Positions 41,546-50,022 of a DNA stretch of 64,000 bases are shown piece after piece. Under the pieces are notes generated by a model that was given only the letters and a program-made list of their open reading frames with translations, had not been told where the DNA came from and ran no database searches. Where the stretch lies: assembly GCF_010614805.1 (NCBI RefSeq), contig NZ_JAAFZC010000005.1, positions 55,269-119,268 of the forward strand, written 5' to 3'. Made by a program: the position numbers and the translations under genes. Origin of the DNA: Pseudooceanicola aestuarii. Its GTDB lineage: Bacteria > Pseudomonadota > Alphaproteobacteria > Rhodobacterales > Rhodobacteraceae. Each line of letters begins with the position of its first letter. Within the stretch, counting starts at the first letter, position 1.

Positions 41546-43675
41546 TCACTCCTGTCCGGCAACCTTTGCGGAAATATCCCGACCCCTGGCTTGCGCCAAG
41601 GCGTTCATCACGTCCTCGGTCGTCAGCAATTCGGACAGCACAATGCCGTTTGGTGCCGACGGTCCATAGACGGCATTGAAGGGGATGCCATATCTGCCGA
41701 AACTCTCAAGGTAACGGGAAATGCGCGCGTCCGGGCGTGTCCAATCTGCCTGCATCGGCGTGACGCCCGGCGTGTCCAGCGCACTGCGGACCGGATCACG
41801 GTCGATGACAAGTGTCTTGTTCGCTTTGCACGTCAGGCACCAGTCAGCGGTCACATCGACAAAGACGACCTCTCCTGCGGACACGCGTTTCGCTATGTCC
41901 GAACGATCAAATGCGATCCAAGCCAATGCCGATTGCGACTCTGAACGGGCCGGCGCTGATTGCTGCAGGACAGGACCTGCGGCAAGAGCCAGGACAAGGC
42001 TGGCTGTGGCAATAGACCACCTGAATTGGGACTGCACATTCGGGAGGGACAAGATCAGAACGGCGAGACCGGACAACGCCGCGACCGCGATGACAGACGC
42101 AAGCCCGGCGACACCGTCGAGCACCCAGAACAGCCACACGGCGGTTGCAAGCAACAAAACCCCCATGACGCTTTTGATGATCAGCATCCATCGACCAGGC
42201 TTGGGCATGAATGCGACCAGACGCGGGAACGCGGCGATGACGAGATAGGGCAGGGCGAGGCCGAGCCCGAGGCTCGTAAAGACGATGAGGATGTCCACGC
42301 CACGCCCGGCCAAAGCAAAGGCCACCGCGGTGCCGAGGAACGGTGCCGAACAAGGCGTCGCCATGACGGCACCGAACATGCCAGTGAAAAAGTCGGCGGA
42401 ATACCCGTTGCGTCCTCCGGCCCCTGCAAGCCGCGTCTGCATGCCGTGTGGAAGGGCGAACTCGAACGCTCCGAACAGATTTGCCGAAAAGACGAGCAGG
42501 ACAGCGATCATCGCCGCAAGAAACAGCGGGCTTTGAAACTGCAAACCCCACCCGACGCTGAGGCCTGCCGTCTGGAGCGCCCAGAGGACGAGCGCCAGAC
42601 CCCACATGAACGTCATGATGCCGGCGCTGGCAGCGACGAAACCGAACCGGACACGGGTTGTGTCGTGATCGGTGTGTTTGAGCACAGACGACACCTTGAT
42701 GGACAGCACCGGCAGCACGCAGGGCATCACATTCAGGATCAATCCGCCCAGCAGCGCGATCGCGGCAATCCAGATCAGTTCCATCATGTCCGGTGTCGTG
42801 GCGGCCAGTTCAAAGGGTGGTGCTATTCCTTGCGCCACGCGATCCGCGATGATCGTGAAGGCCCGGTTCTCGCCGTCGGTGACGGTAATCGACGGAGCCA
42901 CTGTCACATCCGTATTCGACGAGAGGATCGGCAAGCGCGCCCAAAGCAAACGATCCTCTTCTCCCAAACGGATATCGGGTTTGCCAAGCGCAACACCCAT
43001 ACCCAGTTCGGGAAACACATCCGGCGACTGGAGTGGTTCATCGACGCGAAGGCTGACGATCAACTCCGTGAGGTCTTCGTCGATGAAGGCATTTGCCTCG
43101 CTGACGCCGCTCGTCTTGGCCCCTTCGGGGACGCGCTCGGAAAACGTACCGATCAGCCCAGCCGAAGTGCTGTCGATGACGTTGCCCCGTCCGAGGCGAA
43201 GTGACAGGTCAAACTCTTCCGGGACACAGACATTGGAGCACACCAGCAGTTTGACCTGCGCGGAAAGAGTCACAGGTGCGCCGGGATCTTTGAGCGTTAT
43301 GCGCAGCGGAAAGACGACGTCACCCGCATAACCAAAATTTTCGATGCCGAAGGCGGTGAAGCGCGTCGGGGCGGGCCACATGAATTCGACATCTGCGACG
43401 TTTTCGGAACCGCTCCATTCGACCGAAGGCGGTATTCCCACCTCGCCCGCCGACCGCCAATAGGTCTTCCAGTTTTCGTTCAGTTGAAGATGAAGCCCGG
43501 CTGACAGAGTCCGTGTGTTCTCGGGAACGCCGTCCTGTACACTGATGAGATACGCGGTAAGTGGCGCACTTTGGTATTCAGCAGAGGTTGCTGCCGAGAC
43601 ACTTCCAGAGACAAGGGCCAAGAGCACGAAGGGAATAAGCAAAACCCGTCGCAGGATCAAAAGGCAATCGATCAA
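41546..43675 (-). CDS. DsbD/ScsB-family protein-disulfide reductase
   Basis: 709 residues starting at a TTG at 43675 (GGAAG ribosome site). A signal peptide leads into a large N-terminal periplasmic domain with VCSNVCVPEE cysteines, an eight-helix transporter domain with the paired cysteines in LILNVMPCVLPVLSIKV and ATPCSAPFLGTA, and a C-terminal thioredoxin domain with ADWCLTC (C613/C616). The large N-terminus matches the ScsB (suppressor of copper sensitivity) class more than classical DsbD. It passes cytoplasmic electrons to periplasmic thiol proteins such as ScsC and CcmG. Third gene of the operon behind site E. Confidence 0.87.
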   Translation of the reverse strand: MIDCLLILRRVLLIPFVLLALVSGSVSAATSAEYQSAPLTAYLISVQDGVPENTRTLSAGLHLQLNENWKTYWRSAGEVGIPPSVEWSGSENVADVEFMWPAPTRFTAFGIENFGYAGDVVFPLRITLKDPGAPVTLSAQVKLLVCSNVCVPEEFDLSLRLGRGNVIDSTSAGLIGTFSERVPEGAKTSGVSEANAFIDEDLTELIVSLRVDEPLQSPDVFPELGMGVALGKPDIRLGEEDRLLWARLPILSSNTDVTVAPSITVTDGENRAFTIIADRVAQGIAPPFELAATTPDMMELIWIAAIALLGGLILNVMPCVLPVLSIKVSSVLKHTDHDTTRVRFGFVAASAGIMTFMWGLALVLWALQTAGLSVGWGLQFQSPLFLAAMIAVLLVFSANLFGAFEFALPHGMQTRLAGAGGRNGYSADFFTGMFGAVMATPCSAPFLGTAVAFALAGRGVDILIVFTSLGLGLALPYLVIAAFPRLVAFMPKPGRWMLIIKSVMGVLLLATAVWLFWVLDGVAGLASVIAVAALSGLAVLILSLPNVQSQFRWSIATASLVLALAAGPVLQQSAPARSESQSALAWIAFDRSDIAKRVSAGEVVFVDVTADWCLTCKANKTLVIDRDPVRSALDTPGVTPMQADWTRPDARISRYLESFGRYGIPFNAVYGPSAPNGIVLSELLTTEDVMNALAQARGRDISAKVAGQE

Positions 43676-43732
43676 GATACCTGCTTCCTTCCCATATTTT
43701 CCGCAGATTTCGCCAGGACGGCGGAAATTGCG

Positions 43733-43957
43733 TCAAAGTCCACCTGTGGCAAAACCCTGACGACCGTCCGCACAGACAATTCGCGCAACGCCAGTCGCAG
43801 AAGATGAAAGGGTTCGACACCCATCCGGCAGAAGGTCTGACGCTTGCTTCGTGGACACGATAGCGCCGCGATCCGAGCAGTCTTCAAGACTTCCTGCACA
43901 TCCCCCAAGCATGAAACCCGACAACAGCAACGCGCCTACGCGTACCTTCCCGCGCAC
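43733..43957 (-). CDS. Small lipoprotein
   Basis: 74 residues from a GTG at 43957, two bases after the DUF2933 stop. A signal peptide with lipobox LGG-C (FMLGGCAGSLED) is followed by a cysteine-containing mature part (LPDGCRTL, RIVCADG). Two further cysteines may bind a thiol or metal. An alternative frame over the same span lacks a plausible start. It sits between DUF2933 and ScsB; function unknown. Confidence 0.5.
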   Translation of the reverse strand: MRGKVRVGALLLSGFMLGGCAGSLEDCSDRGAIVSTKQASDLLPDGCRTLSSSATGVARIVCADGRQGFATGGL

Positions 43958-43958
43958 A

Positions 43959-44261
43959 TCACGGCCTGTCGCGGACCACGACTGGAATCGCGGAGGTTAT
44001 GGGCTCGGTCGTTTCCTCGATAGTATCCTTTGCCTTGTCGGAATGGCACGATTTTCCCATGAATTTGTGCATCACGAGATGCGCCCCCACGCACAGCAGG
44101 AGCGGGGCAAAAGCCGCTGCATTGCCCCACATGCCCGCCAATGTGCCGCCGGCAAGAAAAAATCCCGCAATGGGCAGCAGCATGACGACGCAACACGCCA
44201 TCATTCCGTAATGCATGAGCCTGTCCGTGATCGGCTTTTTTCTGTGGTTCCGGTGGTCCAT
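43959..44261 (-). CDS. DUF2933-type small membrane protein
   Basis: 100 residues with two membrane helices (CCVVMLLPIAGFFLAGGTLAGMW and AAFAPLLLCVGAHLVMHKFMG), a histidine-rich charged N-terminus (MDHRNHRKKPI) and the LCVGAHLVMHKFMGKSCHS end typical of DUF2933 proteins. These occur in copper and mercury resistance clusters. It begins the operon behind site E and is followed by the lipoprotein and ScsB. Confidence 0.75.
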   Translation of the reverse strand: MDHRNHRKKPITDRLMHYGMMACCVVMLLPIAGFFLAGGTLAGMWGNAAAFAPLLLCVGAHLVMHKFMGKSCHSDKAKDTIEETTEPITSAIPVVVRDRP

Positions 44262-44289
44262 GACACCCCCATTGTCTCGTTCCCCGCGT

Positions 44290-44320
44290 CATTTGCGGCC
44301 CTCCAGCAGGGTAAGGTCAA
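44290..44320 (-). promoter_or_regulatory. CueR-type promoter of the DUF2933-lipoprotein-ScsB operon (site E)
   Basis: Minus strand: TTGACC, 19-base spacer TTACCCTGCTGGAGGGCCG, CAAATG. The dyad is imperfect (ACCCT.GCTGGAGGG), weaker than at sites B and D. Confidence 0.6.
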
Positions 44321-44323
44321 GGA

Positions 44324-44337
44324 TACAAATGGATACA
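44324..44337 (+). promoter_or_regulatory. TACA-N6-TACA box upstream of the first L,D-transpeptidase
   Basis: TACAAATGGATACA immediately next to site E, facing the plus-strand transpeptidase gene 80 bases away. The two motifs divide the divergent gap between two regulators. Confidence 0.65.
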
Positions 44338-44417
44338 CTTCTCGCGGCCTTGTCAGGTTGCCTGATGCCGGGTCTCCCGTAAAAGAGATGCAACAAATCC
44401 GAGGCTAGGAGTGTGTC

Positions 44418-44978
44418 ATGACAATTTTGCGAAACAACAAGGTTAATCGACGAAGCCTATTGGGATATGCGGCTGTCGCTTTGGTTGCACCAAGCGTGGT
44501 TCGAGCCGAAACCATTCGCCGCAACATCTCTTCTTTTCGAGTTCATGACTGGCAAGATCACTTCGACGCACTCGGAAAGGGGATCATCATCTCCGATACC
44601 GTGACGAAGGCGCTCCAGCATTGGACATCAGATGGCGAAATGCGGATCTACCCAACGTCCGTTCCGCTGACCGACGAACTCACCAAACGCGGTTACACCG
44701 AAGTGGTGGAAAAACGCAAAAACCCCAGCTGGGCGCCAACGCCCTCCATGCGGGAACGCAATCCGGAATGGCCGGCTCGTGTCGAGGGGGGTGATCCGGA
44801 CAACCCATTGGGTACTCGTGCACTGTACCTGTCGTGGCAGTACTACCGTATTCACGGGACACAGGATACGCGCAAGATCGGCCGCCGGTCGTCAAACGGC
44901 TGCATCGGCCTGTTCAACGCACAGATCGAGGAAGTCTACGAGCGGGCACCTGTCGGCACTCAAGTCAAACTCATCTGA
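44418..44978 (+). CDS. L,D-transpeptidase, copy 1
   Basis: 186 residues. A Tat-like leader (NRRSLLGYAAVALVAPSVVRA) precedes a YkuD catalytic domain with YYRIHGTQDTRKIGRRSSNGCIGLF: the HGT and SxGC motifs of the active site. The mature protein has a single cysteine, the catalytic one. It would make 3-3 crosslinks or attach proteins to peptidoglycan. A TACA-N6-TACA box lies upstream. L,D-transpeptidases are known to be inhibited by copper at this cysteine. Confidence 0.87.
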   Translation: MTILRNNKVNRRSLLGYAAVALVAPSVVRAETIRRNISSFRVHDWQDHFDALGKGIIISDTVTKALQHWTSDGEMRIYPTSVPLTDELTKRGYTEVVEKRKNPSWAPTPSMRERNPEWPARVEGGDPDNPLGTRALYLSWQYYRIHGTQDTRKIGRRSSNGCIGLFNAQIEEVYERAPVGTQVKLI

Positions 44979-45006
44979 CCCAACGGGCAAGGCGGAAGAT
45001 ACAGGC

Positions 45007-45465
45007 ATGGACAAATTGACTGCGCTGATTGGTGCCGTTTTTGTTATCGGCGGGGGTTTTGCCGTTTGGCAGTTCGTTGGAGCGGAAGATACAGCGGTTG
45101 GCCACTCCATGACGCCACCCGACACAAGTGAGATCGCTGAAGGCGGCCCGATCGTTCAGGTCCAGCTGCCTTCTCATCTCTCGCAACAGGCGGCGCTTGG
45201 AAAGAGCATATTCGAGGCAAAGTGTTCTGAGTGTCACGGTGAAAATGCTGCCGGTCAAAACGGTGTTGCGCCGCCTCTTGTGCACAAGATCTACGAACCA
45301 AGCCACCATTCCGACATGGCCTTTGTTTTGGCCGCTCAAAATGGCGTGCGTGCGCATCACTGGAATTTCGGTAACATGCCACGGATCGAGGGATTGACCC
45401 AGGGAGACGTCAAGATGGTTGCCGCCTATGTCCGCGAACTACAGCGGGCCAACGGGATTGACTGA
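45007..45465 (+). CDS. Membrane-anchored cytochrome c
   Basis: 152 residues from the ATG at 45007. An N-terminal anchor or signal helix (LTALIGAVFVIGGGFAVWQFV) precedes a class I cytochrome with CSECH (C73/C76/H77) and a distal GNMPRIEGL methionine ligand region. It begins a run of plus-strand genes through the oxidase to the DsbA-like gene. Probably carries electrons to or from the multicopper oxidase. Confidence 0.85.
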   Translation: MDKLTALIGAVFVIGGGFAVWQFVGAEDTAVGHSMTPPDTSEIAEGGPIVQVQLPSHLSQQAALGKSIFEAKCSECHGENAAGQNGVAPPLVHKIYEPSHHSDMAFVLAAQNGVRAHHWNFGNMPRIEGLTQGDVKMVAAYVRELQRANGID

Positions 45466-45794
45466 TGCGTTGGTCGAAGACAAACGGATGGATTCTGTCG
45501 ATCGTTTTCGGCCTTTTCCTAGTGGTTCTCGGAGTGCCTGAGGCGCCAGCTTTTCATGGTGAAGCGTCCTTGGCGCAAGAATTTCACGCTCACGAAGATG
45601 TAGGGTCATCGACGAACGAGGCCTCTGGCCACTGTCATCCGGGACTCGATTGTTCTGTCACGGCGGTGGTGTTTCTCCAGCCAAACGTGGTTTACGAGCC
45701 GCAGTTTCTGACGGCAGTCATGCAAGACGGCGCGACCCAACGAACCGAGTTGCGCTCCGCCAGCGATCCTCCACCGCCACGACGGTGGGTCTGA
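45465..45794 (+). CDS. Small secreted protein, His/Cys-containing
   Basis: 109 residues; start overlaps the preceding stop (TGATG). A membrane or signal helix (GWILSIVFGLFLVVLGVPEAPAF) is followed by FHAHEDVGSSTNEASGHCHPGLDCSVTAVVF and a proline-rich tail (SDPPPPRRW). HCHPGLDC could bind copper. The HxH/CHPxxxC pattern recurs in small periplasmic proteins from copper regions, but I cannot assign a family with certainty. Confidence 0.6.
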   Translation: MRWSKTNGWILSIVFGLFLVVLGVPEAPAFHGEASLAQEFHAHEDVGSSTNEASGHCHPGLDCSVTAVVFLQPNVVYEPQFLTAVMQDGATQRTELRSASDPPPPRRWV

Positions 45795-45837
45795 TTTCAC
45801 ATCGCTCGAAAAGCAGACCCAAAGAAGGATCGAAGAC

Positions 45838-46410
45838 ATGAAAAAGACGACTATCGTAGCGGCAGTGTTGATTGCAGGTACTGCGGTCACGGCATTCGCG
45901 CATAGCGGTGCCACCGGCATCGTGAAAGAGCGCATGGACGCCATGCTTGCAATGGGGAAGGCGGTCAAGACCGTGGCCCCGATGATGAGGGGCGAAACGG
46001 CCTATGACGCAGAAACAGTGCGCGATGCCGCGCGCCTGTTCCAGCAGCACGCCGGTGAGAGCATGACGAACCTGTTCCCTGAGGGCACAGGGGGCATGCC
46101 CTCGGAAGCCAAAGACGAGGTGTGGACCGACTGGGACCGCTTCGCAGCATTGGCGAGTCAGCTGGAAGAATATTCCGAAGGCCTGGAACGCGCAGCCGAC
46201 AATGGATTGGGCGGCATGGGCGGCAATACCTCCATGGGTGGCACCTCGATGATGGGCGGTGGGTCCATGATGGGCGGGAGCACGATGATGGGCGGAGGCG
46301 GCATGATGGATGCTGCCGCCATTGCCGAAATGCCCGCCGACGCGGCATTCGCGATGACGACCCAGGTCTGTTCCGCGTGCCATGAACGCTTCCGGGCGGA
46401 AGAAGACTGA
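45838..46410 (+). CDS. Cytochrome c' with a Met/Gly-rich insert
   Basis: 190 residues: signal peptide (MKKTTIVAAVLIAGTAVTAFA), then a four-helix class II cytochrome pattern (VKERMDAMLAMGKAVKTVAPMMRGE, VRDAARLFQQHAGESMTNLFPEG, WDRFAALASQLEEYSEGLERAADN) and the C-terminal heme motif CSACH at 178-182. Between helix 3 and the heme helix is an extra segment (about 125-157) of MGG and MMGG repeats with about nine methionines. Such Met/Gly repeats resemble Cu(I)-binding segments of other copper proteins and are unusual in cytochromes c'. Confidence 0.83.
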   Translation: MKKTTIVAAVLIAGTAVTAFAHSGATGIVKERMDAMLAMGKAVKTVAPMMRGETAYDAETVRDAARLFQQHAGESMTNLFPEGTGGMPSEAKDEVWTDWDRFAALASQLEEYSEGLERAADNGLGGMGGNTSMGGTSMMGGGSMMGGSTMMGGGGMMDAAAIAEMPADAAFAMTTQVCSACHERFRAEED

Positions 46411-46412
46411 CC

Positions 46413-47330
46413 ATGCGACGGTTTTTGACACTGGTCAGCGGGGTCGCCGTGCTGGGCGCGGCCGGCCTCGGCGCGGTGATTGCATGGCCTGTCGGCAGTG
46501 CGGTGGCGCCGATCGCATCAGCGGGCAATGTCGACCGGGGCGCGTATCTGGCGCGCGCCAGTGGGTGCATTGCCTGTCATACCAATTTCGAAGCGGGCGG
46601 CGCGCCACTTGCCGGAGGGGCGCCGCTCGAAACCCCGTTCGGAACGTTCTATCCGCCCAACCTGACGACAGACCCCGAACATGGCATGGGCGAATGGACG
46701 GCAGAACAGTTCGCAAAAGCCGTGCGGCAGGGTATCGGCCCCGATGGAACGCCCTACTATCCGTCTTTCCCATATACGTTCTATGCGGATTTTTCTGACC
46801 AGGATATCGCTGACCTCTGGGCGGCGTTTCAAACCGTGCAGCCCGTGGACAAGCCTGCACCAGAAAACGATGTCAGCTTCCCATTCGACCAACGATGGGG
46901 GCTGAAGCTCTGGCGAGCGGCGTTCTTCTACGATCCGGATACCGAACCGGTTGAAGGGCGAAGCGACTCATGGAATCGCGGACGGGAATTGGTGCGCGGT
47001 GCGGCACATTGCGGAGCCTGCCATACGCCGCGCAATCTTGCGGGAGGCCGCGATATCGGTGCTTCCTTTGCAGGCAACGCCCAGCTTCCCGGTGGCAGCA
47101 AGGCACCCGCGATACGGCCAAAAGACCTGGCCAAAAATGACTGGACGGTTTCAAACCTCGCTTATGCGCTCCAGACCGGCATCACCCCTTCGGGCGATGC
47201 GTTCGGCGGCAGCATGGCGGAAGTCGTTCGCGACGGAACTCGGTTTCTGACACCTGCCGATCGCGAAGCGATGGCGCTTTTCCTACTGAACAAGGACACG
47301 GTCGAGGCGGAGAACTCCGCTTCGAACTAA
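46413..47330 (+). CDS. Diheme cytochrome c
   Basis: 305 residues with an N-terminal anchor and two class I heme domains: CIACH (C52-H56) and CGACH (C200-H204). The domain layout (GAYLARASGCIACHTN ... RGAAHCGACHTPRNLAGG) is that of electron-transfer subunits next to membrane or periplasmic dehydrogenases/oxidases. It starts three bases after the cytochrome c' gene. A strong hairpin at 47337-47360 separates it from the oxidase gene. Confidence 0.87.
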   Translation: MRRFLTLVSGVAVLGAAGLGAVIAWPVGSAVAPIASAGNVDRGAYLARASGCIACHTNFEAGGAPLAGGAPLETPFGTFYPPNLTTDPEHGMGEWTAEQFAKAVRQGIGPDGTPYYPSFPYTFYADFSDQDIADLWAAFQTVQPVDKPAPENDVSFPFDQRWGLKLWRAAFFYDPDTEPVEGRSDSWNRGRELVRGAAHCGACHTPRNLAGGRDIGASFAGNAQLPGGSKAPAIRPKDLAKNDWTVSNLAYALQTGITPSGDAFGGSMAEVVRDGTRFLTPADREAMALFLLNKDTVEAENSASN

Positions 47331-47336
47331 CATCAC

Positions 47337-47360
47337 GCGGGGGCGACACGCCCCCGCTTT
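47337..47360 (+). terminator. Hairpin between diheme cytochrome and oxidase
   Basis: GCGGGGGCG-ACA-CGCCCCCGC followed by TTT. A strong stem that may terminate or attenuate the cytochrome transcript before the multicopper oxidase. Confidence 0.65.
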
Positions 47361-47373
47361 CTCGAGGATCGAA

Positions 47374-48768
47374 ATGAAACAAACACGTAGGGATTTCTTG
47401 CGCAATGCAACTCTGGCGGCCTGTGCGGCCGCCATCCCGCGGTCGGCTTATGCCGCAACCCCGTTCGAGGACGTGGTTACCAAGGTTGCGCGTCGACAAC
47501 TTCTTCCGGACACCTACCCGGAAACAGAGATCTGGGGCTATGACGGTCTTGTTCCGGCCCCGGAAATCCGGGTTGCACAAGGCGATCGGGTGCGTCGCAG
47601 GTTCCGCAACGAGGTACCCGATCCCAGTTCGGTTCACTGGCACGGAATCCGGATCGATAACGCGATGGATGGCGTTTCAGGACTGACCCAGAAAGCCGTG
47701 GCACCAGGTGCAACCTTTGACTACGACTTCGTCGTACCGGACGCGGGCACCTATTGGTATCACGCGCATAATCGCTCATACGAGCAAGTCGCGCGTGGTT
47801 TGCGCGGTGCCTTGATCGTCGAAGAGGTCGATGGACCGGACATAGACCGCGAGGAAGTCATCGTTCTGGAGGACTGGTTGCTCGACCCTGAGAGCGGGCA
47901 GCTGTTCGACAATTTCGAACAGCCTATGATGATGAGCCACGGTGGACGCATCGGCAACTTTATCACGACCAATGGGCGCTATGACCTGACCTTGCCCGCG
48001 AAGCGCAACGAACGCATTCGCTTGCGGATCATCAACGCAGCAAGCGCTCGAATTTTCCCGCTGAGGCTCTCTGGATTCAGTGGCTGGACGGTGGCCGTGG
48101 ATGGAATGCCAACCGGCCAACCCCAGTCGGTTGACGGCGAGTTGATCCTCGGCCCGGCACAGCGCGTCGACTTAATTGTGGATGTGACCGAAGGCGAAGG
48201 CGGCACCGCCCAATTGCTTCGCATCGGCGATGATGATCAACTGACCCCGTTGGTGAGTTTTCTGGTCAACGGCACAGGCAGTTCAGTACCAAGAGGCAAG
48301 CCACTGCCGTTGCCGCCGAACCCCGCGGCACACGCCCCGGACCTTGCCGATGCGCGTGATTTGCGACTGGTCATGTCCGGCGGGGCAATGGGGCGAATGC
48401 AGTCCGCATTGCTTGGCGGGGAACGTCTTGGATTCCGTCAGCTTGCCCAAGCGGGCAAATTCTGGGCCCTGAATGATGTCGCCGAAATGACCGACACGCC
48501 ACTGGCCGATCTATCCCTGAACGAGCCGGTGCGCCTGAAGATCGAGAACCAGACCGTTTTCCCACATGCGATGCACCTGCACGGGATGCATTTCCGCGAG
48601 CTGCGCCCCGACGGCGCGTTCGGGCCGATGCGGGACACGATCCTGTTGGCCGGCAACGAGTCCCGGGAGATCGCCTTTACGGCAGACAATCCCGGCAAGT
48701 GGCTGTTCCATTGCCACATGCTCAGCCACGCCGCATCTGGCATGACAACCTGGATACGGGTCACATGA
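47374..48768 (+). CDS. Multicopper oxidase, copy 1 (CueO/CopA-like)
   Basis: 464 residues. A Tat signal (TRRDFLRNATLAACAAAIPRSAYA) precedes three cupredoxin domains. All copper-binding motifs are intact: VHWHGIRI, YHAHNRS, HAMHLHGMHF, and HCHMLSHAASGM for the type 1 site. Such enzymes oxidise Cu(I) or organic substrates with O2. The clear spacer and Met-containing HCHMLSH loop are normal. Its stop overlaps the next cytochrome by four bases, hinting at a redox pair. Confidence 0.88.
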   Translation: MKQTRRDFLRNATLAACAAAIPRSAYAATPFEDVVTKVARRQLLPDTYPETEIWGYDGLVPAPEIRVAQGDRVRRRFRNEVPDPSSVHWHGIRIDNAMDGVSGLTQKAVAPGATFDYDFVVPDAGTYWYHAHNRSYEQVARGLRGALIVEEVDGPDIDREEVIVLEDWLLDPESGQLFDNFEQPMMMSHGGRIGNFITTNGRYDLTLPAKRNERIRLRIINAASARIFPLRLSGFSGWTVAVDGMPTGQPQSVDGELILGPAQRVDLIVDVTEGEGGTAQLLRIGDDDQLTPLVSFLVNGTGSSVPRGKPLPLPPNPAAHAPDLADARDLRLVMSGGAMGRMQSALLGGERLGFRQLAQAGKFWALNDVAEMTDTPLADLSLNEPVRLKIENQTVFPHAMHLHGMHFRELRPDGAFGPMRDTILLAGNESREIAFTADNPGKWLFHCHMLSHAASGMTTWIRVT

Positions 48769-49247
48769 GATATCTCGTTTGGTCCCTTCCGATCACTGTC
48801 GCAGCAGCCGCCTTCACGTATTGGCTCTCGACCAGTGCATCCTCGGATGTCGGCAGCGCGTCCAGGGCGGAGAGCTACGACATCGAAGAAGGCGCGTTGC
48901 TCTACGCAGAAAACTGTGCGTCTTGTCATGGCGCGGGTCTGGAAGGCCAGCCGGAATGGCGAACGCCCGGCGCGGATGGGCGCCTGCCAGCACCACCACA
49001 TGATGAGACGGGTCACACCTGGCATCATCCTGACAGCCTGCTCTTCGATTACACAAAACTGGGGGGTGCGGCGCTTCTGGCGCGTCAGGGCGTCGAATTC
49101 GACAGTGGCATGCCCGGTTTCGCAGACGTGCTGACCGACCAGCAAATTCACAACATCCTGGCCTTCATCCGGTCCACCTGGCCAGACCGCATCCGCGAAG
49201 TCCAGGCCGCGCGGACAGAAGCCGACGAACAACGGGGAGAGAACTAA
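48765..49247 (+). CDS. Small cytochrome c coupled to the oxidase
   Basis: 160 residues starting at ATG overlapping the oxidase stop (ATGA). An N-terminal helix anchors a class I cytochrome with CASCH (C51-H55) and a distal MPGFADVLTDQQIHNILAFI region. The stop is one base before the following DsbA-like start. The exact coupling to the oxidase suggests that it delivers or accepts its electrons. Confidence 0.85.
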   Translation: MRYLVWSLPITVAAAAFTYWLSTSASSDVGSASRAESYDIEEGALLYAENCASCHGAGLEGQPEWRTPGADGRLPAPPHDETGHTWHHPDSLLFDYTKLGGAALLARQGVEFDSGMPGFADVLTDQQIHNILAFIRSTWPDRIREVQAARTEADEQRGEN

Positions 49248-49248
49248 A

Positions 49249-49980
49249 ATGCGTTTCAGACAAGCCTTCACGACGGTCGCGATAGCTGCCTTGCTTCCGC
49301 TACCGGCACTCGCGGACGAACTGTCAGAGTCCCGGGTCAAGGAACTTGTGCTCGAGGCAATCCGCGAGAAACCGGAGATTGTCATGGAGGCCGTGGCGAT
49401 CCTCGAACAAAGGCAGGCGCAAGCGCAGGAGCTCAGTCAGGCCCAAGTTCTGAATGACCAGCGCGATCTGATCGAGAACGATCCGAATGCGCCGGTTCTC
49501 GGCAACCTGGAAGGGGACGTCACTGTTGTGGAATTTTTCGACTACAACTGTCCCTATTGTCGGCGGGTCAAACCCGAGGTGCGGGCTTTGATCGAAGACG
49601 ATCCCAACATTCGCCTCGTCTATCGTGAATGGCCCATTCTCGGAGACGGATCGGTGTTTGCCGCGAAAGCGGCCTTGGCAGCGCGCAAGCAGGACAAATA
49701 CGAAGAGTTTCACTGGGCAATGATGGGGCTGGAAGGCCGCGCGGAAGAGGCCTCCGTGCTGCGCGTGGCCGAGGAGATCGGCCTGGATATCGCGCAGTTG
49801 CGCAAGGACATGGAGGCCCCCGAGGTCGAAGAGCACATTGCGACCTCCATGCAACTGACCCAAGCTCTGGGCTTTAACGGCACGCCGTCTTTCGTGATCG
49901 GGGATGCGCTGGTCCCGGGCTTCGTCGAAAAGGCGCAGCTTGCCGACTTGGTCGAGGAAGCCCGCAAAGTCGAAGACTGA
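49249..49980 (+). CDS. DsbA-family thiol protein (ScsC-like)
   Basis: 243 residues: signal peptide, an N-terminal helical stretch (residues ~25-70, SRVKELVLEAIREKPEIVMEAVAILEQRQAQAQ) that in ScsC proteins mediates oligomerisation, then a thioredoxin/DsbA fold with C101-P-Y-C104 and cis-Pro in GFNGTPSFVIGD. It would be an isomerase or oxidase kept reduced by the ScsB-like DsbD. A strong hairpin follows. Confidence 0.85.
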   Translation: MRFRQAFTTVAIAALLPLPALADELSESRVKELVLEAIREKPEIVMEAVAILEQRQAQAQELSQAQVLNDQRDLIENDPNAPVLGNLEGDVTVVEFFDYNCPYCRRVKPEVRALIEDDPNIRLVYREWPILGDGSVFAAKAALAARKQDKYEEFHWAMMGLEGRAEEASVLRVAEEIGLDIAQLRKDMEAPEVEEHIATSMQLTQALGFNGTPSFVIGDALVPGFVEKAQLADLVEEARKVED

Positions 49981-49986
49981 AATTCT

Positions 49987-50018
49987 GTGCCCGGACCACC
50001 CTTGGGTGGTCCAGGCAC
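49987..50018. terminator. Bidirectional terminator between scsC-like and copZ genes
   Basis: 15-bp stem with one mismatch (GTGCC.GGACCACCC / GGGTGGTCC.GGCAC), 2-base loop, between two converging genes. Confidence 0.7.
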
Positions 50019-50022
50019 TGCA

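Noticed and set aside
41960-43204. 414-codon open frame opposite the ScsB/DsbD gene
   Set aside because: Low-complexity, charged translation antisense to a clearly conserved redox protein.
43672-43908. Alternative small frame overlapping the lipoprotein
   Set aside because: TTG start without ribosome site; the overlapping frame has a convincing lipobox signal peptide.
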